64,000 nucleotides of DNA, taken from assembly GCF_012273655.1 (NCBI RefSeq), contig NZ_JAAWWP010000001.1, forward strand, positions 496,001-560,000, in the 5' to 3' direction. Below the pieces are notes generated by a model. It was not told where the DNA came from. It did no database searches and was given only the letters and a program-made list of their open reading frames with translations. This document shows, one piece after another, positions 51,726 to 59,809 of this stretch. The stretch's first letter is position 1. Each line of letters opens with the position of its first letter. The DNA is from Streptomyces physcomitrii. GTDB taxonomy: Bacteria > Actinomycetota > Actinomycetes > Streptomycetales > Streptomycetaceae. The translations under genes were made by a program, and so were the position numbers.

Positions 51726-53447
51726 TTGAGGACCCTTGTGCCGGCAGCGCGACTCTGCGTCCTCGCCACGGCCCTGGGTGCCCTGGCCGCCGCCGCACCC
51801 GCCCTGGACACCGGCACCCCCTGGGCCGCGCTCTCGCTCCTCGCCGTCCTGCACGCGGGCAGCGAACAGGCCCTGCGGCTGCGCGCCGCCCGCGCCGCGG
51901 CACCCGCGTCGGCACCCGGCGGCGGTCCCACCGGCCTCACGGATCCCGCGGACCCCGCCGGTCACGCCGGTCCTGCCGCCCACGCCGGGCCGCCGAGCCG
52001 CCGCCACGCCCCGGGCCGCCACCGCGCCGCCCGCGCCGAGCACCCCGCCCCCACCAGGACCGGCCCGCCCGGCACCTTCCACCCCGTCCTGCTCGCCGGG
52101 GTCTTCCTGCTGCCGCCCGCCGCGGCCGCCCTGGTCGCGGTGCCCGGCGCCCTCCTGGACCCGGTGGAGCAGCGGCCCCGGCTGCCGCGCCGGATCTGGC
52201 GGACCGCCTCCCTCGCCCTCGGCACCTGGGCGGCGGCCGGGGCACACGGCGCGCTCGGCGGCGGCCGGACCGTCGCGGCGGCCGACTTCCCCTGCGCGCT
52301 GCTGCCCGCCGGGGCCGCGGTACTGGTCTTCTGCGCGGTGCTCGCGCTGCTCGACGGGACGATCCGCGCGGCGGCCGAACGGCTGCCCCCGCGGGCCGCC
52401 TGGCGCGGGCTCTTCCCGCGCACCCTCGCCCCGGTGGCCGTGCACGGGCTCGCCGGGCTGATGATGGCGGTGCTCTGGCGCAGCCTGTACGGGCCGCTCG
52501 CCGCGCTGCTCGTGCTGCTGCCCATGCACATCTCGGTGTGGGTCTTTGCCCAGTACCACCGCGAACGCGCCGCGCACCAGGCCACCATCCGCGCCCTGGT
52601 CCAGGCCGTCGACATCAAGGACGGCTACACCCGCGGCCACAGCGAACGCGTCGGCCGGGCCTCCCAGCTCATCGCCCGCGAACTCGGCCTGGACGACGAG
52701 CGCGTGGAGGTGCTGCGCTTCGCCGGGATCCTGCACGACGTAGGCAAGCTCGGCGTCCCGACCCGGCTGCTGCGCAAGGAGGGCAAGCTCACCGAGCAGG
52801 AACGCGAGGTCATCCAACTGCACCCCGAGTACGGCCACGAGATGGTGCGCGGCATCGGCTTCCTCGGCGAGGCCAGGGCCGCGGTGCTCCACCACCACGA
52901 GCGCCTGGACGGCAGCGGCTACCCCTACGGCCTGTCCGGGCTGCGCATCCCCGAGTCCGCCCGGGTGGTCGCGGTGGCGGACGCCTTCGACGCGATGACC
53001 TCCACCCGCTCCTACAGCCGGGCCCGCCCGGTCGAGGTCGCCCTCGCGGAGCTGCGGCGCTGCTCCGGCTCGCAGTTCGACCCGCGGATGGTGCACGCCC
53101 TGATCCGCGCCCTGGAACGCCACGGCTGGCACCCGGCGGTCACCGCCGACGGCCCCGAGCCGCGCACAAACGTGCCTGCGGCCCGGGGCGTGCCCGGCGA
53201 GGGGGCTTCGGCTCCGGCCGAGGAGGGGGTGCGCGTCCCGGCCGAGGACGGGGTGCGCGCCCAGGTACAGAGCGGGGTACGCGTCCGGGCCGGGGACGAG
53301 GTCGGCGGCCAGGCCCGGGACGAGGCCCGCGTCCGGGCCGCGGACGGGGTATCCGCCCGGGCCACCGACGAGGCCCGCGTCCGGGCCGCGAAGGACGTCC
53401 GCTTCCAGGCGTACGGTTCGGGCCGCCCCGGCGAGTCCGACCGGTGA
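51726..53447 (+). CDS. Membrane-bound HD-GYP domain phosphodiesterase-like protein
   Basis: 573 residues from TTG 51726, which is preceded by GGAGGAGGG. N-terminal hydrophobic segments (about 5 helices in the first 280 residues) are followed by an HD-GYP domain with the catalytic HD (His337, Asp338 in LHDVGKL), the HPEYG segment and the full HHERLDGSGYPYG signature. HD-GYP proteins hydrolyse cyclic-di-GMP or similar dinucleotides, so this is probably an active membrane sensor-effector. The C-terminal about 90 residues are a low-complexity tail of GVRVRA/DEARVRA units. The stop overlaps the next HD gene by 4 bp (GTGA). Confidence 0.88.
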   Translation: MRTLVPAARLCVLATALGALAAAAPALDTGTPWAALSLLAVLHAGSEQALRLRAARAAAPASAPGGGPTGLTDPADPAGHAGPAAHAGPPSRRHAPGRHRAARAEHPAPTRTGPPGTFHPVLLAGVFLLPPAAAALVAVPGALLDPVEQRPRLPRRIWRTASLALGTWAAAGAHGALGGGRTVAAADFPCALLPAGAAVLVFCAVLALLDGTIRAAAERLPPRAAWRGLFPRTLAPVAVHGLAGLMMAVLWRSLYGPLAALLVLLPMHISVWVFAQYHRERAAHQATIRALVQAVDIKDGYTRGHSERVGRASQLIARELGLDDERVEVLRFAGILHDVGKLGVPTRLLRKEGKLTEQEREVIQLHPEYGHEMVRGIGFLGEARAAVLHHHERLDGSGYPYGLSGLRIPESARVVAVADAFDAMTSTRSYSRARPVEVALAELRRCSGSQFDPRMVHALIRALERHGWHPAVTADGPEPRTNVPAARGVPGEGASAPAEEGVRVPAEDGVRAQVQSGVRVRAGDEVGGQARDEARVRAADGVSARATDEARVRAAKDVRFQAYGSGRPGESDR

Positions 53448-55042
53448 GCGGCGAGGCGGGGCGGGGGCCGGAGGCGGCGCGGGGGGCGGAAGCGGCGCGG
53501 GGGGCGGAGTCGGCGAGGCGGCCGGCGGCGGCGCCGGGACCGCGGGCGGCGAGACGGTCTGAGGCGGCCTCGCGGTCCGAAGCTGCCCAGCGGTCCGAGA
53601 GTGCCCCGCGTTCCGGGAAAGCCTCGCGGTCCGAGGCGGTCCAGCGGCCCGAGGCGGTCTCGCGGTCCGAGAGCGCCCCGCTGCCCGGGAAGCCCCCGCG
53701 TTCCGAGAGGCTCCGCCGCCCCGAGCCGCCCGCCCGGCACCGCCGCCACCGGCGGAGCACTCCCCTCGGCGCCCCGCCCCGCGGCCCCCTGCACCGGCCG
53801 CTGCCCGCGGTCGTGCACACCGCGGCCGCCGCGCTCGCCCTGGTGGCGCTGGCCGCGACCCTCCACGACGGCCTCGCGGAACGCGGTATCGCGCTGGCCT
53901 TCGGGGTGCTCATCGCCCTCGGCGAGTTCATGCGCTGGGGCGAGCAGGGGGCGCGCCCCGCCCGGGAACCCGCCCCCCTGGGCGCCGCGGGCGCCCTCGC
54001 GTACGCGCTGCTCGGCGAGGTCGGCGGGCGCCCGGTGCGGCACGGGGTGCTCGAAGTGCTCGCCGTGGTGCTCGCGGCCACCCTGGCGGGCGGTGCCCCG
54101 CATGTGGCCCGGGGCGCGGGGCCCTGGGCCGACCACCTCTCCCGGCGGCTGCTCGGCACCGCCTTCGCCGCGGTCTGCTTCCACCCGCTGCACTCCGCCC
54201 TCGCCCCGGGGCAGGGCCCGGCCCGCGGCGCCTCGTACGCGCTCGCGGTGGTGGCGATCCTGGTGCTCACCGCGCTGTGCGACGCGGTGCTCGCGGCGGC
54301 GCTGGCCCGGGCCCGTACCGACTGGCCCTTCGGACCGCTGCTCCGCGACGAGCTGCGGGCGCTCACCGGGATCGGCTCGGCGGTCGGCGCCACCGGCGCG
54401 GTGATGGCGCTCGGGGTGGCGGTGGCCGCGCTGTGGGCGCTGCCGGTGTTCTGCCTGCCGCTGCTCCTGACCCAGCTCGCCTTCCGCCGGTACGCGGCGG
54501 TGCGCACCACCTACCGGCAGACCATCACCTCACTGGCCCGCGCCACCGAGATCGCCGGGTACACCCCGGCCGGGCACGCCCGCCGGGTCGCCGAGCTGGC
54601 CCGCGCGGTCGGCCGGGAACTCGGCCTCGCCGCACGCGAGCTGACCGTCCTGGAGCACGCGGCGCTGATGCACGACATCGGCCAGCTCTCCCTGGTGGAC
54701 CCGGTGCCCGCCGGGGCCACCGCCTTCCTCGCCGCGGAGCAGCAGCGGCGCATCGCCCTGCTCGGCGGTGCAGTGGTCCGCCAGACCGGCGGCGCGGCCG
54801 AGGTCGCCCTGGTGGTCGAACGGCAGGCGGAGCCGTACCGGGAGCAGCCGCTGGCGGCCCGGATCGTGCGGGTGGCGAACGCGTACGACGAGATCACCCG
54901 GGCAGAAGGACCCGCGGGAGCGCTCACCGCACTGGAACGGCTGCGGCTCGGCACCGGCCGCGACTACCAGCCCGAGGTCGTGGAGTGCCTGGCCCGGGTG
55001 CTCGCCCGGGAGGCACCGGGAACCGGTGGCCTGCCCGCCTGA
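53444..55042 (+). CDS. Membrane HD-domain protein (degenerate HD-GYP)
   Basis: 532 residues from a GTG overlapping the preceding stop. The N-terminal about 110 residues are low complexity, built from RSEAA/RSESA and PRSGK units, then six or more hydrophobic segments. The C-terminal domain keeps His410-Asp411 in ALMHDIGQL and RVANAYDEITR, but the HHE(x)nGYP region reads VVERQAEPYREQ, so the GYP signature is lost. This suggests a pseudoenzyme partner or a regulatory copy of the gene upstream. The pair looks like a duplication with divergence. No signal peptide. Confidence 0.8.
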   Translation: MSGEAGRGPEAARGAEAARGAESARRPAAAPGPRAARRSEAASRSEAAQRSESAPRSGKASRSEAVQRPEAVSRSESAPLPGKPPRSERLRRPEPPARHRRHRRSTPLGAPPRGPLHRPLPAVVHTAAAALALVALAATLHDGLAERGIALAFGVLIALGEFMRWGEQGARPAREPAPLGAAGALAYALLGEVGGRPVRHGVLEVLAVVLAATLAGGAPHVARGAGPWADHLSRRLLGTAFAAVCFHPLHSALAPGQGPARGASYALAVVAILVLTALCDAVLAAALARARTDWPFGPLLRDELRALTGIGSAVGATGAVMALGVAVAALWALPVFCLPLLLTQLAFRRYAAVRTTYRQTITSLARATEIAGYTPAGHARRVAELARAVGRELGLAARELTVLEHAALMHDIGQLSLVDPVPAGATAFLAAEQQRRIALLGGAVVRQTGGAAEVALVVERQAEPYREQPLAARIVRVANAYDEITRAEGPAGALTALERLRLGTGRDYQPEVVECLARVLAREAPGTGGLPA

Positions 55043-55258
55043 GCGGCGGCCGTCCGGCCCCGCGGGCGGCCGGATCCCCCGTGCGGGACGGCCCGCCGCG
55101 CCCCGCCCGCGCAGGACGGGCGCCGGTGGGTGGCCTGATCCTGCCCCGAGCTGGGTAACCCATGGGTAATGAGCGGCGGCTCGACCGTCCGTGGTTGGAT
55201 GCGAAGAACGAAGCAAGGTGAGCGGGGGGCATGCCTTGAGTACCGGCAGGCGGGAATC

Positions 55259-56239
55259 GTGAGGATCTTCGGCAAGGGACGGCACCGGCCCTCCGCCTCG
55301 TGGCGGCAGGCCACCGACCGCGCGTTCACGCTCATCGGGGACGGGCGGTACGAGGACGCGGGCGCGCTCCTGACCAGGGCGGCCGATCTGGAGCCCTGGC
55401 TCTCCGAGTCCTGGTTCAACCTGGCGCTGCTGCACAAGTTCCGGCACGACTGGGAGCAGGCCCGCGCCGCCGGGCTGCGGGCCGTCGCGCTGCTCGACCG
55501 GGCCGCCGGCGCCCCCGACTGGTGGAACGTCGGCATCGCGGCCACCGCCCTGCAGGACTGGCCGCTGGCCCGCCGCGCCTGGCAGGCCTACGGGCTGAAG
55601 GTCCCCGGCGAGACCACCGCCGCGGGCCGGCCGGTGGGCATGGAGCTGGGCAGCGCCGCGGTGCGGCTCTCGCCCGAGGGCGAGGCCGAGGTGGTCTGGG
55701 GCCGCCGGCTCGACCCGGCCCGTATCGAGGTCCTGTCGATCCCGCTGCCCTCCTCCGGGCGCCGCTGGGGCGAGGTGGTGCTGCACGACGGCGTCCCGCA
55801 CGGCGAGCGGACCACCACCGCCCAGGGCGCCTTCCCCGTCTTCGACGAGATCGAGCTGTGGGCGCCCTCCCCGGTGCCGACCTGGGTGGTGCTCCTGGAG
55901 GCGGCCACCGAGGAGGACCGGGACGCCCTGGAGCAGCTCGCCGCGGACGCCGGATACGCCGCCGAGGACTGGTCGTCCTCGGTGCGGCTGCTCTGCCGGA
56001 TGTGCTCGGAGAGCCGGATGCCGAGCGACGAGGGCGACGGCGAGCACCTCGACCCGCACGACCACAGCGAGCCGGGCCACCCGGGCCCCCTCGGGCACCG
56101 TACGGACGGCCAGCTCTGGGTGCCGGAGCGCGAGTGCGGCATAGCCGCGCCCGCCGGTCTGGTCCGCGGGCTGCTCGACGGCTGGGTCGCGGACAGCCCG
56201 GACTCCCGGAACTGGCGGGATCTCGAAGAGGTCTGCTGA
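55259..56239 (+). CDS. TPR-containing conserved protein
   Basis: 326 residues from a GTG at 55259 (product MRIFGKGRHRPSASWRQATD). A TPR-like pair of helices (AFTLIGDGRYEDAGALLTRA, then SWFNLALLHKFRHDWEQARA) precedes a beta-rich middle domain (VVWGRRLDPARIEVLSIPLP) and an acidic/His-rich C-terminal half (GEHLDPHDHSEPGHPGP). A Cys-rich bit, LLCRMCSESRMP, lies around residue 245. The family is conserved in streptomycetes but uncharacterised. The palindrome ACCCATGGGT (55158-55167) lies about 92 bp upstream. It is 71 bp before def and may share its transcript. Upstream in-frame codons from 55169 are less convincing. Confidence 0.82.
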   Translation: MRIFGKGRHRPSASWRQATDRAFTLIGDGRYEDAGALLTRAADLEPWLSESWFNLALLHKFRHDWEQARAAGLRAVALLDRAAGAPDWWNVGIAATALQDWPLARRAWQAYGLKVPGETTAAGRPVGMELGSAAVRLSPEGEAEVVWGRRLDPARIEVLSIPLPSSGRRWGEVVLHDGVPHGERTTTAQGAFPVFDEIELWAPSPVPTWVVLLEAATEEDRDALEQLAADAGYAAEDWSSSVRLLCRMCSESRMPSDEGDGEHLDPHDHSEPGHPGPLGHRTDGQLWVPERECGIAAPAGLVRGLLDGWVADSPDSRNWRDLEEVC

Positions 56240-56310
56240 GCGCGCCGTAGGCTGTACCCCGGCATTGCAGGCAGCCGTGCCGCGGATTTCCAGGAAGGCG
56301 TACGGCCAAG

Positions 56311-56970
56311 ATGGCGCAGCAGGACACTGAGCAGGAGCAGACGCGGGCCGCGGGGGTGCTGCCCGTGGACGACGAGGGCTACGTCGTGGACAGCGAGGAG
56401 TGCGAGGAGCGCGAGAGCGCCTATCGCGAGCGCGGTACCTCCCGCCCGATCACCGTCGTCGGCAACCCGGTGCTGCACCGGGAGTGCGCGGACGTCACCG
56501 AGTTCGGCGAGGAGCTGGCCCGGCTGGTCGACGACATGTTCGCCAGCCAGCGCACCGCCGAGGGCGTCGGCCTCGCGGCCAACCAGATCGGGGTCGGCCT
56601 GAAGGTCTTCGTCTACGACTGCCCCGACGACGAGGGCGTACGGCACGTGGGCGTGGTCTGCAATCCGCGGGTCCAGGAGATCCCCGCCGAGCGCCGCCGC
56701 CTCGACGACTCCAGCGAGGGCTGCCTGTCGGTGCCGACCGCCTACGCCGCGCTGGCCCGGCCCGACTACGCCGAGGTGACCGGCCAGGACGAGAAGGGCA
56801 ACCCGATCCGGGTACGCGGTACGGGGTACTTCGCCCGCTGCCTCCAGCACGAGACCGACCACCTCTACGGCTCGCTCTACATCGACCGGCTCTCCAAGCG
56901 GGAACGCAAGGAGGCGCTGCGGCAGATGGCGGAGGGCACGCCCCGCTACCCGGTGGTGGCCAACGCCTGA
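56311..56970 (+). CDS. def: Peptide deformylase
   Basis: 219 residues, about 40 longer at the N-terminus than E. coli PDF. The three motifs are GVGLAANQ (85-92), EGCLS (Cys138, metal ligand) and QHETDH (His180, Glu181, His184). It removes the N-formyl group from nascent chains. The N-terminal extension is acidic ([21 protein letters not shown] region, about 1-45) and probably disordered. The ATG follows CCAGGAAGG by about 12 nt. Streptomycetes usually have several def genes; this one sits beside the TPR gene and upstream of the terpene pair. Confidence 0.93.
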   Translation: MAQQDTEQEQTRAAGVLPVDDEGYVVDSEECEERESAYRERGTSRPITVVGNPVLHRECADVTEFGEELARLVDDMFASQRTAEGVGLAANQIGVGLKVFVYDCPDDEGVRHVGVVCNPRVQEIPAERRRLDDSSEGCLSVPTAYAALARPDYAEVTGQDEKGNPIRVRGTGYFARCLQHETDHLYGSLYIDRLSKRERKEALRQMAEGTPRYPVVANA

Positions 56971-57290
56971 GGCCCCCTCGGCCCGCGGACAACCTCCTAC
57001 CGATCGGTTCGACTTCCCCGCGATCAAAGGCAGTTGAACCTTTTTCCGTACCCCTTGCGGCCCGGCCCGGGACTTCCCCGGCCGGGCCGCGGTGCGTCCC
57101 TGCCGCCGGTACCGCGATCCCGTCCTGTCACGTAAGGGGACGTTCTCGGCAGTGGGGGTGGTGAGTGGCGCGAATGTGTTCCCAGCGGGGGCGGTTGTGG
57201 TGCTGAATAGAAAGCGCGGGTACGCAACGGCGCGCACTCGGGTACGGCGGGGTCGTACGCGCGCCTTCAAGCGGCGAGAGGGGTTTCTTC
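56971..57290. other. 320-bp gap upstream of the terpene synthase gene
   Basis: No gene is supported. A 10-bp hairpin GCGGCCCGGC (57057-57066)/GCCGGGCCGC (57081-57090), following a short T-rich stretch, may terminate def. The remainder presumably holds the albaflavenone promoter, but I cannot assign a clear -35/-10 pair. Confidence 0.6.
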
Positions 57291-58382
57291 ATGGCTGCTT
57301 ATCCACACGCCACGGAACGCGAGGAACGGCGGCAGGCGGCGGAGGTGCCGTCCGCCCTTCGCCTGAGGGTGATCGAGGAAGCATTTCCGCGGCATATGCA
57401 TCCGTATTGGCCGCACCTCCAGGAGAACTCCCGCGCCTGGCTGCTCGAAAGGCGGCTGATGTCGCCCGCGAAGGTGGAGCTGTTCGCCGACAGCCTCTGC
57501 TACACCGACCTGGTGGCCGGGTACTACGTCGGCGCCCCCGACCAAGTCCTCGGCGCCATCGGGGACTTCAGCACCTGGTTCTTCGTCTGGGACGACCGGC
57601 ACGACCGGGACGCGGTGCACGGGCGCACCTTCGCCTGGCAGCGCCTGCACCGGCACCTGCACGCGGCCCTGGACGCCCCCGGGCGACACCTGCGGCACGG
57701 TGATCCCCTGGTGGCGGCCTTCGCCGAGTGCCTGCTGCGGCTCTTCGCGCCGATGAGCGAGGCCTGGAACGCCCGCTTCGCCCGGCACTTCCACGCGGTG
57801 ATCGACGCCTACGACCGGGAGTTCGGCAACCGGCGCACCGGCACCGTGCCCGGGGTCGAGGACTATGTGGAGCTGCGCCGCCACACCTTCGCCCACTGGA
57901 TATGGCTGGACCTCCTCGAACAGGCCGCCGTCTGCGAACTCCCCGAATCCGTGCGCACCCACCCGGCATTTCGGCGGGCGGCGCTCGCCTCACAGGATTT
58001 CTCCGCCTGGTACAACGACCTCTGCTCGCTGCCCAAGGAACTCGCGGGCGACGAGGTGCACAATCTCGGAATCAGCCTCATCCACCACGAGGGATTATCG
58101 CTCGAAGAAGCGGTGACGGAAGTGCGCAGGCGTGTTCGCATCTGCATCGCGGAATTTCTGGTGGCCGAGGGCGAAGTTATCCGCTACGCGCGGGAATTGA
58201 CCGTGCAGAACAATCCGCGGGCCCGGGAGATCGGCGCCGGAGTACGGGCCTGTCTTTTCAACATGCGGAACTGGTTCTCCTCCGTCTACTGGTTCCACCA
58301 TGAATCCGGCCGTTATCGCGTGGAGAACTGGGAGGACAGTTCCACGCCCCCGTACCTCAGTGAATCGGCAGGTGGGAAATGA
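57291..58382 (+). CDS. Epi-isozizaene synthase (sesquiterpene cyclase)
   Basis: 363 residues. Class I terpene synthase motifs are DDRHD (Asp101-Asp105) and the NSE triad Asn242, Ser246, Glu250 in NDLCSLPKE. The C-terminal WFSSVYWFHHESGRY is the RY-type lid, and the ending STPPYLSESAGGK resembles known S. coelicolor EIZS from memory. It cyclises farnesyl diphosphate to epi-isozizaene. A TTA codon at 58095-58097 (codon 269) makes translation dependent on the bldA tRNA. The stop overlaps the P450 start by ATGA. GC3 is lower in the last third of the gene. A DnaA-box sequence (57299-57307) occurs in codons 3-6. Confidence 0.95.
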   Translation: MAAYPHATEREERRQAAEVPSALRLRVIEEAFPRHMHPYWPHLQENSRAWLLERRLMSPAKVELFADSLCYTDLVAGYYVGAPDQVLGAIGDFSTWFFVWDDRHDRDAVHGRTFAWQRLHRHLHAALDAPGRHLRHGDPLVAAFAECLLRLFAPMSEAWNARFARHFHAVIDAYDREFGNRRTGTVPGVEDYVELRRHTFAHWIWLDLLEQAAVCELPESVRTHPAFRRAALASQDFSAWYNDLCSLPKELAGDEVHNLGISLIHHEGLSLEEAVTEVRRRVRICIAEFLVAEGEVIRYARELTVQNNPRAREIGAGVRACLFNMRNWFSSVYWFHHESGRYRVENWEDSSTPPYLSESAGGK

Positions 58383-59749
58383 GCGTCGAATCCGCCCTCA
58401 GGTCCGGGTCGGCCCCCCGGGAGCAACTGCCCCCGCCCCCGCTCGTCCCCGGCGGCGCCCCGCTGCTCGGCCACGCCTGGAACCTGGTCCGCGACCCGCT
58501 CGACTTCCTGAGCCGGCTGCGCGACCACGGCGAGGTGGTCCGGCTGCGGCTCGGCCCCAGGACGGCGTACGCGGTGACCGCGCCCGAGCTGGTCGGCGCG
58601 CTCCTCAAGAGCCCCGACTACGAGGTGGGCGGCCCGCTCTGGGAGACCCTCGAAGTCCTGCTCGGCAAGGGCGTCGCCACCAGCAACGGGCAGCCGCACC
58701 GGCGCCAGCGGCGCATGATGCAGCCCGCCTTCCGGCCCGAGCGCATCGCCGACTACGCCGCCGTGATGGCCGAGGAGGCCCGGGCGACCGCCGCGCGCTG
58801 GGAGGACGGCGGCACCGTCGACGTGGGCGCCGAGATGTTCCGGACCGCGGTGCGGATCGTCTCCCGCTCGCTGCTCGAAGTGGACTCCATCGGCGAGAAG
58901 GCCGACCGGATCAGCGAGTCGCTGCACACCGTCTTCGAGGGCCTCTACCGGCGGATGGTGCTCTCCGCGGGCCCGCTGCACCGGGTGCCCACCCCCGCCA
59001 ACCGCCGCTTCGCCGGGGCCCTGGCCGATCTGCACGCCCTGGTCGACGAGATCATCGAGGAGCGCCGCGCCGCGGGCTCCGGCCACCAGGACCTGCTCGC
59101 CGTATTGCTGGACGCCACCGACGAATCCGGCGCCCCGCTCAGCCACGCCGAGATCCACGACCATGTGGTCTCGCTCGTCGTCGCGGGAGCGGAGAATGTC
59201 GCCTCCACTCTGTCCTGGACATTCTGGTTGCTGACACAACATCCGGTGCAGGAAAGCCGGTTGGTCGAGGAAGTGGAATCCGTCGCACCGGAAGGGCGGC
59301 CGGCATTCGCGGACCTGAAGAAGCTGGTGCACACCCGGAATGTCATCACCGAGGCGATGCGCATACGCCCCGCCGCGTGGATTTTCACGCGACGTTCCGT
59401 GGCCGAGACCTCACTGGGCGGGTATGCCATTCCGGCCGGAGCGGACGTCGTCTACAGCGTGTATGCAATGCAACGCGATCCGCGATCCTTCGCACAGCAT
59501 CTCGCATTCGATCCGGACCGCTGGCTTCCCGAACGCGCCTCGGAGGTACCGCAGTTCGCGATGATGCCCTTCAGTGTGGGCAACAGAAAGTGCCCGGGCG
59601 ATCACTTCAGCATGACCGAACTCGCGCTGATCCTGGCCACCGTGGTACCCCGCTGGCGGCTGACCCCGGTGGAGGGCACCGACCCGAGGACCCGGATCGG
59701 CATCACCCTGCACCCCAAGCGCCTGCTGCTTCGCGCCGAGCGGCGCTGA
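58379..59749 (+). CDS. CYP170-type cytochrome P450 (albaflavenone synthase)
   Basis: 456 residues. Heme Cys405 lies in FSVGNRKCPG, ExxR is Glu325-Arg328, and the I-helix is AGAENVAST (269-277). Compared with the common AG(x)(D/E)T(T) signature, the acid-alcohol threonine is replaced by Asn273. Coupling by a 4-bp overlap to epi-isozizaene synthase identifies it as the two-step allylic oxidase that makes albaflavenone. The S. coelicolor enzyme also carries a moonlighting terpene synthase activity (recollection); I cannot confirm the relevant residues here. A bidirectional hairpin follows before nrdB. Confidence 0.92.
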   Translation: MSVESALRSGSAPREQLPPPPLVPGGAPLLGHAWNLVRDPLDFLSRLRDHGEVVRLRLGPRTAYAVTAPELVGALLKSPDYEVGGPLWETLEVLLGKGVATSNGQPHRRQRRMMQPAFRPERIADYAAVMAEEARATAARWEDGGTVDVGAEMFRTAVRIVSRSLLEVDSIGEKADRISESLHTVFEGLYRRMVLSAGPLHRVPTPANRRFAGALADLHALVDEIIEERRAAGSGHQDLLAVLLDATDESGAPLSHAEIHDHVVSLVVAGAENVASTLSWTFWLLTQHPVQESRLVEEVESVAPEGRPAFADLKKLVHTRNVITEAMRIRPAAWIFTRRSVAETSLGGYAIPAGADVVYSVYAMQRDPRSFAQHLAFDPDRWLPERASEVPQFAMMPFSVGNRKCPGDHFSMTELALILATVVPRWRLTPVEGTDPRTRIGITLHPKRLLLRAERR

Positions 59750-59755
59750 GACGCA

Positions 59756-59801
59756 CCGGTGCCCCCGGCCCCGTACGCGTGCGAGGGGACGGGGGCACCG
59801 G
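59756..59801. terminator. Bidirectional terminator between the P450 gene and nrdB
   Basis: A perfect 12-bp stem, CCGGTGCCCCCG (59756-59767) against CGGGGGCACCGG (59790-59801), starting 6 bp after the P450 stop. Confidence 0.8.
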
Positions 59802-59809
59802 CGGCCGGA

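Noticed and set aside
57299..57307. TTATCCACA as a functional DnaA box
   Set aside because: It lies in codons 3-6 of the terpene synthase gene and encodes conserved-looking N-terminal residues; no partner box is nearby.
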